NCBI RefSeq assembly: GCF_014649535.1 | Contig: NZ_BMTF01000014.1 | Span: 1 to 64,000, forward strand | DNA length: 64,000 nucleotides | Reading direction: 5' to 3' | Source: Streptomyces gelaticus | Lineage (GTDB): Bacteria; Actinomycetota; Actinomycetes; Streptomycetales; Streptomycetaceae | Shown: positions 9,024 through 17,941 of the stretch, in pieces | Layout: the number at the start of each line of letters is the position of its first letter | How positions within the stretch are numbered: position 1 is the stretch's first letter | Translations under genes and position numbers: made by a program | The notes under the pieces: model-generated | Seen by the model: the letters and a program-made list of their open reading frames with translations, nothing else | Told to the model about the DNA's origin: nothing | The model's database searches: none

Positions 9024-9519
9024 TCACGGCCGGGTGGTGAAGGTGCCGTTCGGCAGCTTGCGCAGCCGGCCCCGATCGGCCGGCTTCGACAGCTTCCCGC
9101 GCAACGGCTCCAGCCGACCGGCAATCGTAGCGTCGATCCCCAGCTCGGCGCCGACCTCCTCGACCATCACCGGCCCGCCCGCCGCCTCCACGATGCCCAG
9201 CATCCGCTGGTAGCCGCCCGGCAGCGCAGACGCATCGGGCACCTCGGCCCGGTACGGCACCTTCAACACCGACCGGCCCTCGACCTGCACCCGCTGCGGT
9301 GTCCCGGCGGCAGCCTCGGCTTCCTGCTCATACAGACGGCGCAGCTACCCGCTTCGCGACCGCGAGTTCCTCACGCTCGGCGTCCGCCTCGGCCAATTGC
9401 TTGGCCAGCGCCTGGGCGAGCTCATCCAGCTCGGCACGACGACCTGCGATCTTCTCCAGCGGCGACACAACCTCCCTCCCGAACACCCAGGCCCCCGCCC
9501 GGATATAGCCCGGCCGCAA
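9024..9519 (-). pseudogene. Frameshifted gene of unknown function (coiled-coil plus winged-helix-like)
   Basis: Two reading frames join into one protein. The upstream half (GREVVSPLEKIAGRRAELDE..., charged and coiled-coil-like) ends in stop codons. One base over, the sequence continues RRLYEQEAEAAAGTPQRVQ and then a helix-rich tail (GGYQRMLGIVEAAGGPVMVE) that looks like a winged helix. An extra A near 9346 (GTAGCTG where GTGCTG would keep the frame) explains the break. The family is not recognised. There is no ordinary gene between 8941 and 9697. Confidence 0.55.
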
Positions 9520-9697
9520 CCCACGCAGACATCGCCGGAAACCTCATCCCCGACGTGTCAGATGATCTACGCTCCGGACTCCCGTCCCCCGACCAGCGCG
9601 AGTACGCCACCGCCCTCCCACGCCAGCACCGCTGACCGGAAGCGATTCAGGTTGGGCGCAGTTCAATGATCACCGGAGTCACCAGGGAGCCCGCAAC

Positions 9698-10969
9698 ATG
9701 ACCGGCACCACAGAGGCCCTTAGCGGGTCGGCTGCAGTCGACAATGCAGCACGAAGCGTCACGCGCCCGTTCTACATATACGCTGTGCTCACCAACACGC
9801 TATTCCAGCGCGGCGTATTCGTCCTCTTCCTTCAGCAGCGAGGCTTCTCCGCCGCGCAAGTGGCCCTACTGCAGACACTGCTCTACCTGGTCAGCGCACT
9901 TGCGGAGTTGCCGACGGGAGTCATCGCCGACCGAGTCGGCAGGCGTGCCAGCATCGTGATCGGCCAGATGCTGATAGCAGGATGCCTGCTCGGTCAGGTG
10001 GCGTTCTCCAACTACTGGGTGTTCCTGGCGCTGTTCATCGGGCAGGGCGTGGGCATGGCATGTGTGTCCGGTTCGGACACCGCCCTGCTGTACGACCTGC
10101 TCGTGCGTCGCGGTGCAACGGCCAGCTACGTCAAGGTCAAGTCCCGGTTCACCATGCTCGGGACGGTCACCTCGGGAGCCGCCATCGTCCTCGGCGGCCA
10201 ACTGCAGCAGATTTCCTGGGGAGTCGTCTACATCGGTTCGGCGGCGTGCCTCGCCCTGGCTGTGGTGGTGCTGATGTCACGGGTACCCGAGATCCGCGGC
10301 GCGGACGCGGTAGACGAGCAGGACGGAGCCGAGGAGAAGCACAGCGACGCCACAGCATGGCGGGCGATGCTTCGGGTCGCCACACCGGCGCTCGTGACGC
10401 TTGTCGTGGTGTCCGGATTGATGCATGCGACTTTGACGCCGTACATCATTTTTACGCAGAAGACCCTCTCCGATCAGGGAGCAGGCACCGCATTGGTCAG
10501 CGTGGTCATATCGGCGGGATTCTTCGCTGGCGGGCTCACTCCGCTGCTGTCGGACCGCGCGGATCGGCGCATCGGGTATCGGGTCATCGTCCCGGTGTCT
10601 CTCCTGACGCTCGCCGCGGCACTCGGCCTGAGCGGCCTCGGCCTTGTCTGGGTCACCATCGCCGCCTTCCTGGCCCTGGTCGGGATTCCCGAGATCACCG
10701 CCGTGATCGTGGACAACGTGTTCAACGAGGCCGTGCCGTCGCGCCACCGGGCGAGCCTGCTGTCGATGATCGCATTCGTGGAGTCGGCGCTCATCGGCAT
10801 CGGCTATCTCGTCCTCGGCGCGCTCATGGACGGGCTGGGCTCCAGTGTGGGCATGGCCACCTACGCCGCGGTCCCCCTGCTGGCATGTCTCCTGTGGTTC
10901 CCGGTGCTCTTCCGAGGGGCACGGGTGACCACCGAGATCGAGAAGCCCGCCGACCAAAAGGCATCCTGA
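9698..10969 (+). CDS. MFS transporter, probable exporter
   Basis: A 423-residue protein with about 12 transmembrane segments and a charged central loop rich in D, E and H (about residues 203-222) between the two halves. The motif A loop reads ELPTGVIADRVGRRAS. It resembles MFS exporters with a PTGxxADRxGRR loop. The ATG start follows GGGAG by about 10 bases. It stands alone, with a strong terminator behind it and broken genes on both sides. The substrate is unknown. Confidence 0.82.
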   Translation: MTGTTEALSGSAAVDNAARSVTRPFYIYAVLTNTLFQRGVFVLFLQQRGFSAAQVALLQTLLYLVSALAELPTGVIADRVGRRASIVIGQMLIAGCLLGQVAFSNYWVFLALFIGQGVGMACVSGSDTALLYDLLVRRGATASYVKVKSRFTMLGTVTSGAAIVLGGQLQQISWGVVYIGSAACLALAVVVLMSRVPEIRGADAVDEQDGAEEKHSDATAWRAMLRVATPALVTLVVVSGLMHATLTPYIIFTQKTLSDQGAGTALVSVVISAGFFAGGLTPLLSDRADRRIGYRVIVPVSLLTLAAALGLSGLGLVWVTIAAFLALVGIPEITAVIVDNVFNEAVPSRHRASLLSMIAFVESALIGIGYLVLGALMDGLGSSVGMATYAAVPLLACLLWFPVLFRGARVTTEIEKPADQKAS

Positions 10970-10981
10970 AACAGACCATCT

Positions 10982-11018
10982 CGAGCAACGCCCTGCCCGA
11001 GGGCAGGGGCATTGCTCG
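10982..11018 (+). terminator. Hairpin terminator after the MFS gene
   Basis: GAGCAACGCCCTGCCC pairs with GGCAGGGGCATTGCTC across a tiny loop, about 15 bp after the MFS stop. There is one mismatch in the long stem. Confidence 0.75.
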
Positions 11019-11046
11019 TTGACATCTCGCTCCCAGTCGGCGACGG

Positions 11047-11166
11047 AGCTACCGTCGCGACGACCTGAAAAACTGGCGCGTGCTGACCAAGCCCCGCCTC
11101 GACGAGAAGTGGGCCACCCGCCTCGTCCGGACCCTGATGATCCTCACCCAGCACGAAATCGCCCGC
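11047..11166 (+). pseudogene. IS5-family transposase C-terminal fragment
   Basis: Reads YRRDDLKNWRVLTKPRL and then TRLVRTLMILTQHEIAR, the C-terminal block of IS5-type DDE transposases (LKNWRxLTK...LLxTLxxLTxHE). No catalytic domain or inverted repeats remain. The flanks to 11367 hold no recognisable gene. Confidence 0.55.
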
Positions 11167-11367
11167 TGCCCAACACACCAGACAGGCCCCGACGACCAGC
11201 ACCAGTACGACATCACCCGCCCACGCCACCCCCGTGACCTGCACGTTCATGATGAACACACACCCGATGTGAACAGATCCGCACGGTGTGGACAGCAGCC
11301 GGGATCCACCGACTACCGCTCCCCCGTCCCGGCCGACCGTCATGCTGCGTGAGGGGGCGGCGGGGAC

Positions 11368-11657
11368 GTCACAGGCAGAGCCGCCGTCCTCCAGGTCCTG
11401 CGCCGCGCGCAGACGGGCGAGCCGGGCACCAACGACCTGCTCAGCCTGCTCCAGGACCTCCAGGAGGGTTTGCTGCATTGCAGCATCGACCAGTGCGTCG
11501 CCGATCTGCAACGGGCGGTGGCCGTGCTGACCCTGGACGACCCCGCCGTACGCGCACTGGCCACCGCCCTCGCCTCGACCTGCCGCACGATCTCGCCGTC
11601 CGCGAGGCGTACGACCGGGCCAACGCCGGATGGGCGGCAGCCGACGTGCACTGCTGA
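11368..11657 (+). pseudogene. Frameshifted remnant of a small unknown gene
   Basis: Frame 1 gives a helical sequence (AAVLQVLRRAQTGEPG, LLHCSIDQCVADLQRAV, AVRALATALA). It continues in another frame as DLPHDLAVREAYDRANAGWA with a stop at 11655. A single indel near 11577 would join them. There is no good start and the family is not recognised. It may be the last trace of a gene disrupted together with the IS5 fragment next to it. Confidence 0.35.
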
Positions 11658-11740
11658 CACAGTGTGACCGAGCGTCCCGGTTGGCCGGGCCGGGCACCGC
11701 AGTCGGCCGCTGGATGGCCGCGCTGGGTGCAGCTGCACAC

Positions 11741-12691
11741 CTACCGGAAGCCGAGGTGCGGATCGGCGCCGACCAGCTCACTGCTGGCCGCCCAGAGGCG
11801 AGCGGCGGCGGCCGGGTCGGTCATATGAGAGGGGACGGGCTCGCGCCGTGGTGTGCCACGCAGCCCGAAGACCTTCGGCCCCCAGAGCTGCCCTCCCTGC
11901 ACCTCCGAGTCGAGGACAGCACGGACAACGGGCCATGCCCCGGCGTCCTTGCCCTGCACCAGGAGTCCGGCGGGCAAAGCGAGCAGCCGCTCGCCGGGGG
12001 TGGTCACGCGTACCGGCGGGCGGGACGGGGTGAGGGAGTCCAGTGCGCCGCCGGGGTGGGCCACCACGCTGAGCACCGCGCTGCCGACTGCGCGCAGGCG
12101 GCGATCGAGTTCGAAGCCGAAGCACATCTGCGCCAGCTTCGACCGGCCGTAGGTGCGCTTGGGCCGATAATCCTGGGTCGACTGCAGATCGCCGAGATCC
12201 AGTCGCTCGGACCGTGCCGCGAAGCTTCCCACCGTCACGATGCGGCCCGTCGGCGCCGCGGACAGCAATGGGGCCAGCCATTGAGTGAGAGCGAAGTGGC
12301 CGAGGTGGTTGGTGCCGAACATCAGCTCGTGGCCGTCCTCGGTCTCTCGACGCGGCGGGTCATCGAGCGCGACCCCTGCGTTGTAGACCGCCGCGTCGAG
12401 ATGCTCGAGGCCCAGCCTGTCCACGGCGGTCTTCAGGGATGACAGGTCGGCGAGGTCCAGTTGAAGGTGCCGCAGGTGCGCGCCTGGGAAGCGCGAGCGG
12501 ATCGAGGCCATGGCGGCGGCGGCCTTCGCGGTGTCCCGGCTGCCGAGTACGACGACGGCACCGGTGGCGGCGAGCTGCTCCGCGACGAAGTAGCCGATCC
12601 CGGCGTTACCTCCGGTTACCAGGAAGATTCTGCCCTCGGCAGGCGGCAGCCACTGAACGTTCCACGGTCGGCTCTGGGACGCGGAAGACAC
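11741..12691 (-). CDS. Short-chain dehydrogenase/reductase (retinol dehydrogenase-like)
   Basis: A 316-residue SDR, longer than the classical 250, as in the retinol/protochlorophyllide-like branch. The cofactor motif is TGGNAGIG (residues 26-33), the structural motif is NAG (104-106), and the catalytic residues are S156, Y181 and K185 (YGRSK). NHLGHFALT is also typical. It probably oxidises or reduces a carbonyl or alcohol with NADP(H); the substrate is unknown. It stands alone. Confidence 0.88.
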   Translation of the reverse strand: MSSASQSRPWNVQWLPPAEGRIFLVTGGNAGIGYFVAEQLAATGAVVVLGSRDTAKAAAAMASIRSRFPGAHLRHLQLDLADLSSLKTAVDRLGLEHLDAAVYNAGVALDDPPRRETEDGHELMFGTNHLGHFALTQWLAPLLSAAPTGRIVTVGSFAARSERLDLGDLQSTQDYRPKRTYGRSKLAQMCFGFELDRRLRAVGSAVLSVVAHPGGALDSLTPSRPPVRVTTPGERLLALPAGLLVQGKDAGAWPVVRAVLDSEVQGGQLWGPKVFGLRGTPRREPVPSHMTDPAAAARLWAASSELVGADPHLGFR

Positions 12692-13260
12692 GATGACAGG
12701 CTCCTTGCACTCGGGTCAGCGTGCTCATGGGGAGCACCAACCCGCCCAAGGTCGCAGCCTCCACCGACACACCGCCGACAGCTCACGTTCACCGCCGACA
12801 GGCATCCGACAGCCCTCCGGAGAACTACGGAGAGCAAGGAGGCTGCTGCGTCATACCGGCACAGAACTGACTGACTATGCCCACAAGGAGAACGGGTCCC
12901 GGCCCACTTTCTGGGCTCTTTCGCTATTTTGGAGGTAGTTGGGGGTCTGTTGCCCAGGTGTGGGGGTTCAGGTCGAGGAAGTGGCGGTCGCGCTCCGGTT
13001 GAAGGAGCTTTTGTTCCCGTCGATCGCGGATGTCGCGGTGCTCAAGAAGCATCGATCATGCTCGGGTTACGAGCTGGTAGGGAGCTGCCCCGGGCCTGGC
13101 GGACTCATTCCGGCCTCCAGCCATAGGCTCAGCACGGAGCGGGCTTCGGCGTATGGGACGGGGAGTGCGGCAAGGGAGGGATCGGCGGCGCTTGTTCTGC
13201 GAGGGCGCCGGGGTGAGTGGTGCTCAGGGATGAACACAACTGAGTCCTGCGGCTCTCGGA
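12692..13260. other. Gene-free stretch left of the conflict operon
   Basis: About 570 bases with no convincing gene. It contains one arm of the 36-bp inverted repeat (13040-13076). Just before it the plus strand reads LRLKELLFPSIADVAVLKK, which could be transposase debris but matches no family I can name with confidence. Confidence 0.4.
13040..13076 (+). repeat. Left arm of a 36-bp inverted repeat flanking the conflict operon
   Basis: Begins GCTCAAGAAGCATCGATCAT and ends GGGTTACGAGCTG. It matches the reverse complement of 20633-20668 at every position except one extra C. It lies 184 bp downstream of the last operon gene. Both arms point the same way relative to the operon, like terminal inverted repeats. 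Confidence 0.75.
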
Positions 13261-16200
13261 CTACGCCGGACCGGTCATCTCCTGGCCGCGTCGCTCAGCC
13301 CGCCGCTCGGCAGCTTCCACGTCAAGCCGTCCTGCTGGGTCCCCGCCACGGCGGATGACCGCTCCGCGCACCAGCGCCAGGTAGAGCAGCACGGGTGCGC
13401 AAGGCGCCCACGCATCCACCGTCTGCTCCAGGATGAAGTCGAGGACGGAGTCCGGGTCGGCCGGCACGAAGGCATGGCGGTCGTGCTCCCACTTGTCCCT
13501 CACACCTCGGGCCCAGCGCCTTCTGAGATCCTCCTCGCCGAGGTCGGGTAGCACAGCCCGGAAGAAGGCGGCCCACTGATGCCGGCGGAGGTCCAGTCCG
13601 AAGCCGAGCAGTTCAAGATCCGTCCTGTCCTCGGGGAAGACTCCGAGCTCTTCCTCCAACGCCCGGCGCGCTGTGGCGTGCAGGCTGATCGGCGAGCCGT
13701 CTTCGGGGATGTCGTGCCTGGACAGACCTTCACTGGCAGACGCATTCCACCGCTCGGGATTGCCTGCGACGCCGGCGCTGCGGTGGCTGAAGAGCATCTT
13801 GCCGTCGGCCCCGGTCTCCACTGCCACATGCACCCCGAAACTGCAGGACAGGAATGGCGGAGCCCAAACGGGGTCCTGCTCCACCAGGTACTCGTGGCGA
13901 AGCGTGGTGCCATGGTCTGGGCGAGGACGGTCGAGGTTGAGAGACACAGCCAGAAAGTCGTAGTAGTCCGCAGCGCACAGACGCAGTTGGACGATGGGGT
14001 CCTCACCGAGATGGGTGCGGGTGGTGGTGATGCTTTCGACAGCGAACCTCGGGCGGTTCCAACGGTGCGGCAGACCGGCGGCTGCCTTGCGGCTTTCCTC
14101 GGCTTCGATCTCGGCACGCCACTGTTGGACCACGGGAGGCTGGGCAACGCGTTGAGCCCGGTGAAGGATCTGGACGTTCTCCTCGTGGATGGGCCGTGTG
14201 CCGTCACCTTCGAAGACGTGGCAGTCGGTCATATGACCCAGCAGAGTGAATCTGTCCCGAAAGCGCTGGGACTGACCGGGTGCCGCACCGGCGGCGGCCC
14301 GAGTCCTGGCGCGCTCGCCCCCACTCCCATGGGGGTGGCCGTCGGTCTGCGCGGCGAATGCCGCGACCAGCTCGGCAGCTGAGGGCCGGGCCGCCGGATT
14401 CGAGTCCAGACAGTCCAGCAGGACCCTGCCGAGCGATCTGTTCATGCCCGAGTGCTCCCAGGCGTCGCGCAGCGTGTGGGGAGTGAAGCCCCCTCCCCAC
14501 TGTCCCGTCGCGGCGGTGAGCAGAATGGCCCCCACGGAGTACACGTCGCCCGCCGTGGTGACACCGAACGGACCGCCGAAGCCCTCCAGTTCATGGGGGG
14601 GGTCGTAGGCAGGATCCTGCGGGAACGAATCGCGCCGGCGATGCGGCACACCGTCCACGCTGGCCGTCATCCAGCCGACGAGCTGCACGTCCTGATCGGT
14701 GATCAGCACACGGTCGGGCGTCAGCGAGCCGTGGACGAGCCCCACGCTGTGGGCGTGCCGCGCGGCCTGGGCCAGGTCCCGTCCCAAGCGCCGGAAGTGC
14801 GCGGTGTCCCCCAGCGGTCCCCCGTCCTCCAGGAGGGCACGGAGGTTGTGCGCGGGACGGGATCGCGCGTCGTCGCTCTGCTCGCGGGCGCATTCCGTCG
14901 CCAGCCAGGGCGGGGAGTCCTCCACGCTGTGGCCGAGCAGCTTGGGCGCTCCGGTCCCGGCCATGCGGATCAGGGCCTCCGCCTCGGTGCGGAGCAGTTC
15001 TGCTGCCTCCTCGGGGCTCGTACGGAGCGGCACCCGCACCGTCACCGTGTCGCCCGTTTCGTCGCGCCCCAGGAACATGACCACCCGCTGCCATCCGCCG
15101 ACGTTGCGGGCGTGCAGACGGTAGGGCCCGGCTCTACGGGGGTCCTCCGTGAGCAGCGGCGACCAGGAAGCACCGAGGTCAAGGGTTTGGAAGGAGACGT
15201 CTTCGGGACCGTCCGGCGCCGCCGTCGGGGCCGTCTCCCGCCCGGTCGGGGCGGGCGGACGCTCCTCGCGATCCGTGGACGGCCGCACGGGCTCCGACAG
15301 GGGCGAGAATTCCTGCCGTCCGGTGGGATGCCGCTGCGGTTCGTTCTCGAAGGCGTCTTCGGCCCGAGCTACCAGGGGCTGTACCCCCAGCAGCGTCATC
15401 AGCCGGTTGTCCAGCCGGCTGATGGGATGGCTCTCGTCGTTCAGCCTGTCCGGTCCGTCGGGGTGGCTGAGCCATGCGGGGAAGTCCGGCGAACGGCCGA
15501 CCAGCCGGCCGATCTCGTCCGTGATCGTGCGGGTAGTGCGCAGGAGTTCGTGTGCGGGCACCGTCCCGAGGAGGATGTCCCGGGCCTCCTCTGAGAAGTC
15601 GAACGCGCGGTGCCGGACCGGCAGGGCCGGGTCGGCCGGATCTGTGCTCTGCATCAACCCACCGAGGAAGACCTCCGCCAGGTGCCCGGCGTCCGTGGTC
15701 GGGCCCAAGGCAGCCTGCACCAGGCGCATAGCAGGCACCGACATCGGTGCGACCGCCGCAAGGTGGGCCGCTAGGCGATATGCGGCCGGCGATGCTGCGT
15801 GGCGGAATCGCAGCACGGCTTCCCGCGTATCGCTCTGCCGCGTGTGGGCGTAGGGGCGTGAAGGGGGTGTTCCGCTGTCCGCCAGGAGGGGCAGTACGGC
15901 CGTGGTGCCCGGGGACGCGACAACGCTTGCCCAGCGCCCCACCGCCGTGGGCTCAGGTGCCAGTACCGGCACCGGAACTCCGTCGAAGGCCACGATGTCC
16001 GCAGGCAGCACCGGATCCGTCACGTGCCAGGCGCTGGACGGCCCGCCTCGCCGCCGCGTGGTCACCAGCCACTGCTGTGCCCGGATGCCCGACCCTTGCC
16101 ACATGCGGGTGGGCAGGGCATGGACGATCGCGGTGGGTCCCTGTCGCGCCCACGTCTCGAGCGCCGTCTGCATCCGGCCGTCCCGCCAGGCCGCACCGAC

Positions 16201-16947
16201 GCCGTCGCTCACGACGAGGACCAGCGTGTTCCCCGTCGGATCGCGCACAACGGACGGCGGCAGGGGTACACCGCCGTCCTCGTAGGGACGGCTATGGAGC
16301 ATCGGGGCCTGCTGGCCTCGGCTGTCCAGCCCGTAGACGCGAAGGCCGCGGAATGCTCCGCTGCGCTCCAGCAGAACCCGCATTTCCGAGGCTAGGCGCT
16401 GCCAAAGCAGCATGGAGACGCCGTCGTCCACCAGCAGGACGAGAGTGAGCCAGCGTGCGCGTGCCGGTCGCATCACGGCGTCGGGCAGCCCCGTCTCGGC
16501 CATGGCGGCGACGGTCCTTGCCTCGTCGAGCTCTTGCTTCCAGGGATCTGGGAGCCGCTGCTTCAGCGGCCGAAGTGCTTTGCCGAGGTGGAGCTCGTGT
16601 GCCGCGAGGGATTTTCCTTCCGGTGTCCGCACAGGCAGACCCGAACGCTGCTGTGCTCCGGAACCGGGCGCAGCAGGGCCTGCGTGCAGTGGGGCCCCCG
16701 GCTCCCGCGCTCCGTCTGTCAACGAGGATGCGGGTGGCGGCGCCGTCGTGCCGGCCTCGTCCGCATCAGGCCGTGGATGCTCCTCCCCGGGTGCGGAGGG
16801 CGGAGTGACCCGAGGCCGCACCGCACGCGCCAGCGGGGCACCGTCACTGTGCGGCAGACGTTCGGCCAGCCACAGAACGTCGAGCAGCTCCTCGCCAGAG
16901 AGATCCACTCCGCTGTCGGCCAGCACGCGCCGCAGACGGTCGGGCAC
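13261..16947 (-). CDS. vWA / pseudokinase / Nudix-like multidomain protein (SAV_2336-type)
   Basis: A 1228-residue protein, last gene of the conflict operon, starting at GTG 16947 four bases after the MoxR stop. Order of parts: a short helical N-terminus (LRRVLADSGVDLSGEELLDV, SAV_2336/effector-associated type); a linker; a von Willebrand A fold (about 165-335) with a worn MIDAS motif LVDDGVSM and SDGV; a helical block (370-500); a protein-kinase fold (about 605-865); and a C-terminal domain with a Nudix-box-like ATARRALEEELGV (1091-1103). The kinase loop reads HGSLTPDRV instead of HRDLKPxN and no DFG is seen, so it looks catalytically dead. It probably acts as the vWA adaptor/effector partner of MoxR and VMAP. 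Confidence 0.8.
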   Translation of the reverse strand: MPDRLRRVLADSGVDLSGEELLDVLWLAERLPHSDGAPLARAVRPRVTPPSAPGEEHPRPDADEAGTTAPPPASSLTDGAREPGAPLHAGPAAPGSGAQQRSGLPVRTPEGKSLAAHELHLGKALRPLKQRLPDPWKQELDEARTVAAMAETGLPDAVMRPARARWLTLVLLVDDGVSMLLWQRLASEMRVLLERSGAFRGLRVYGLDSRGQQAPMLHSRPYEDGGVPLPPSVVRDPTGNTLVLVVSDGVGAAWRDGRMQTALETWARQGPTAIVHALPTRMWQGSGIRAQQWLVTTRRRGGPSSAWHVTDPVLPADIVAFDGVPVPVLAPEPTAVGRWASVVASPGTTAVLPLLADSGTPPSRPYAHTRQSDTREAVLRFRHAASPAAYRLAAHLAAVAPMSVPAMRLVQAALGPTTDAGHLAEVFLGGLMQSTDPADPALPVRHRAFDFSEEARDILLGTVPAHELLRTTRTITDEIGRLVGRSPDFPAWLSHPDGPDRLNDESHPISRLDNRLMTLLGVQPLVARAEDAFENEPQRHPTGRQEFSPLSEPVRPSTDREERPPAPTGRETAPTAAPDGPEDVSFQTLDLGASWSPLLTEDPRRAGPYRLHARNVGGWQRVVMFLGRDETGDTVTVRVPLRTSPEEAAELLRTEAEALIRMAGTGAPKLLGHSVEDSPPWLATECAREQSDDARSRPAHNLRALLEDGGPLGDTAHFRRLGRDLAQAARHAHSVGLVHGSLTPDRVLITDQDVQLVGWMTASVDGVPHRRRDSFPQDPAYDPPHELEGFGGPFGVTTAGDVYSVGAILLTAATGQWGGGFTPHTLRDAWEHSGMNRSLGRVLLDCLDSNPAARPSAAELVAAFAAQTDGHPHGSGGERARTRAAAGAAPGQSQRFRDRFTLLGHMTDCHVFEGDGTRPIHEENVQILHRAQRVAQPPVVQQWRAEIEAEESRKAAAGLPHRWNRPRFAVESITTTRTHLGEDPIVQLRLCAADYYDFLAVSLNLDRPRPDHGTTLRHEYLVEQDPVWAPPFLSCSFGVHVAVETGADGKMLFSHRSAGVAGNPERWNASASEGLSRHDIPEDGSPISLHATARRALEEELGVFPEDRTDLELLGFGLDLRRHQWAAFFRAVLPDLGEEDLRRRWARGVRDKWEHDRHAFVPADPDSVLDFILEQTVDAWAPCAPVLLYLALVRGAVIRRGGDPAGRLDVEAAERRAERRGQEMTGPA

Positions 16948-16951
16948 GTTG

Positions 16952-17941
16952 CTACACCGTCCTGCCGAGCCGGTGCAGTACGGCGTTCAGCAGTCCGCCG
17001 GCGTCGAGATCCACCCCTCCTTTGCGGAGGAACACCGCGTTGAGCAGCTGGTCCGTGGCCAGCTCGCCGGGCGCACGGCGCCCGAGGAACTCCCGGAGCA
17101 GGTCGTCGACGTCCTGCAGGGTGCCGGCTCCGAGATGGGCCTCGACGATGCCGCGCAGTGTCTGTTCGTCCGGCTCGGGCAGATCGAGTCGGATACATCG
17201 CCGGAGAAATGCGGGAGGAAACTCCCGCTCGCCGTTGCTAGTGATGATCACGACGGGGAACTCCGCGCAGCGGATCCGGCCGCGTACGACGGGGATCCGT
17301 TCGTCGGGGTCATCGGTCAGCACCTTGACCACGGACTCGTGGTCTGTCAGCCGGGCGAGTTCCGGCACCTCGAACTCGCCTTCCTCAAAGACGTTCAGCA
17401 GGTCGTTCGGCAGGTCCACATCGCCTTTGTCCAGCTCATCGACAAGCAGGACCCGGGGCCGGGCGCGCGGTACAAGTGCCGTGCCCAGCGGACCCAACCG
17501 GACGTAGCTGCCGATCCCGGGCTCGGTGGCGCTGGGGTCACGGCTGTCATGCCTGTCACGGTGCAGGTTCGCTTCGCGCAGCCGGCCGACGGCGTCATAC
17601 CGGTACAGGGCCTCCTGCAGGGTCGAGCGGCTGTTGATCGGCCAGTGCAAGACGCGGCCGAGGTCCAGTTCGTGGGCGACGGCGTGTGCCAGGGAGGATT
17701 TGCCGGTGCCCGGATACCCCGACACCAGCAATGGTCGGCGCAGGAGGATAGCCGCGTTCACGACATCTGCCTCGGCGGAGCCGATGAGATAGGGCCTCGG
17801 CGGAGCGAAGACCTCGGCGGGCGGATTGAACCGACGCCATGGCGGTGCTTCGGGGAACTCTACTCGGCGGGTTGTTCCGTCGCCGCGGAAGAGCCGCCAC
17901 CCGTCGTTCGGAGTACTCCTTGTGATGTCTTCCGTTGTCAT
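16952..17941 (-). CDS. MoxR-type AAA+ ATPase
   Basis: A 329-residue AAA+ ATPase. Walker A is GYPGTGKS (K81), Walker B is VLLVDELDKGD (D168, E169), sensor 1 is IITSNGERE, and an arginine-finger-like FLRRCIRLD follows. Length and order match MoxR/RavA proteins, which remodel vWA partners. ATG 17941 overlaps the VMAP stop by 4 bp (ATGA), so translation is coupled. Neighbours on both sides are the expected vWA and VMAP partners. Confidence 0.92.
   Translation of the reverse strand: MTTEDITRSTPNDGWRLFRGDGTTRRVEFPEAPPWRRFNPPAEVFAPPRPYLIGSAEADVVNAAILLRRPLLVSGYPGTGKSSLAHAVAHELDLGRVLHWPINSRSTLQEALYRYDAVGRLREANLHRDRHDSRDPSATEPGIGSYVRLGPLGTALVPRARPRVLLVDELDKGDVDLPNDLLNVFEEGEFEVPELARLTDHESVVKVLTDDPDERIPVVRGRIRCAEFPVVIITSNGEREFPPAFLRRCIRLDLPEPDEQTLRGIVEAHLGAGTLQDVDDLLREFLGRRAPGELATDQLLNAVFLRKGGVDLDAGGLLNAVLHRLGRTV

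Noticed and set aside
10861..11781. A 306-codon minus-strand frame across 11 kb
   Set aside because: Low-complexity composition, no family, and it crosses the MFS gene end, a terminator and the IS5 relic.
12917..13100. An ISL3-type transposase start before the left repeat
   Set aside because: The sequence gives only vague resemblance, with no cysteine pattern and no terminal repeat I could confirm.
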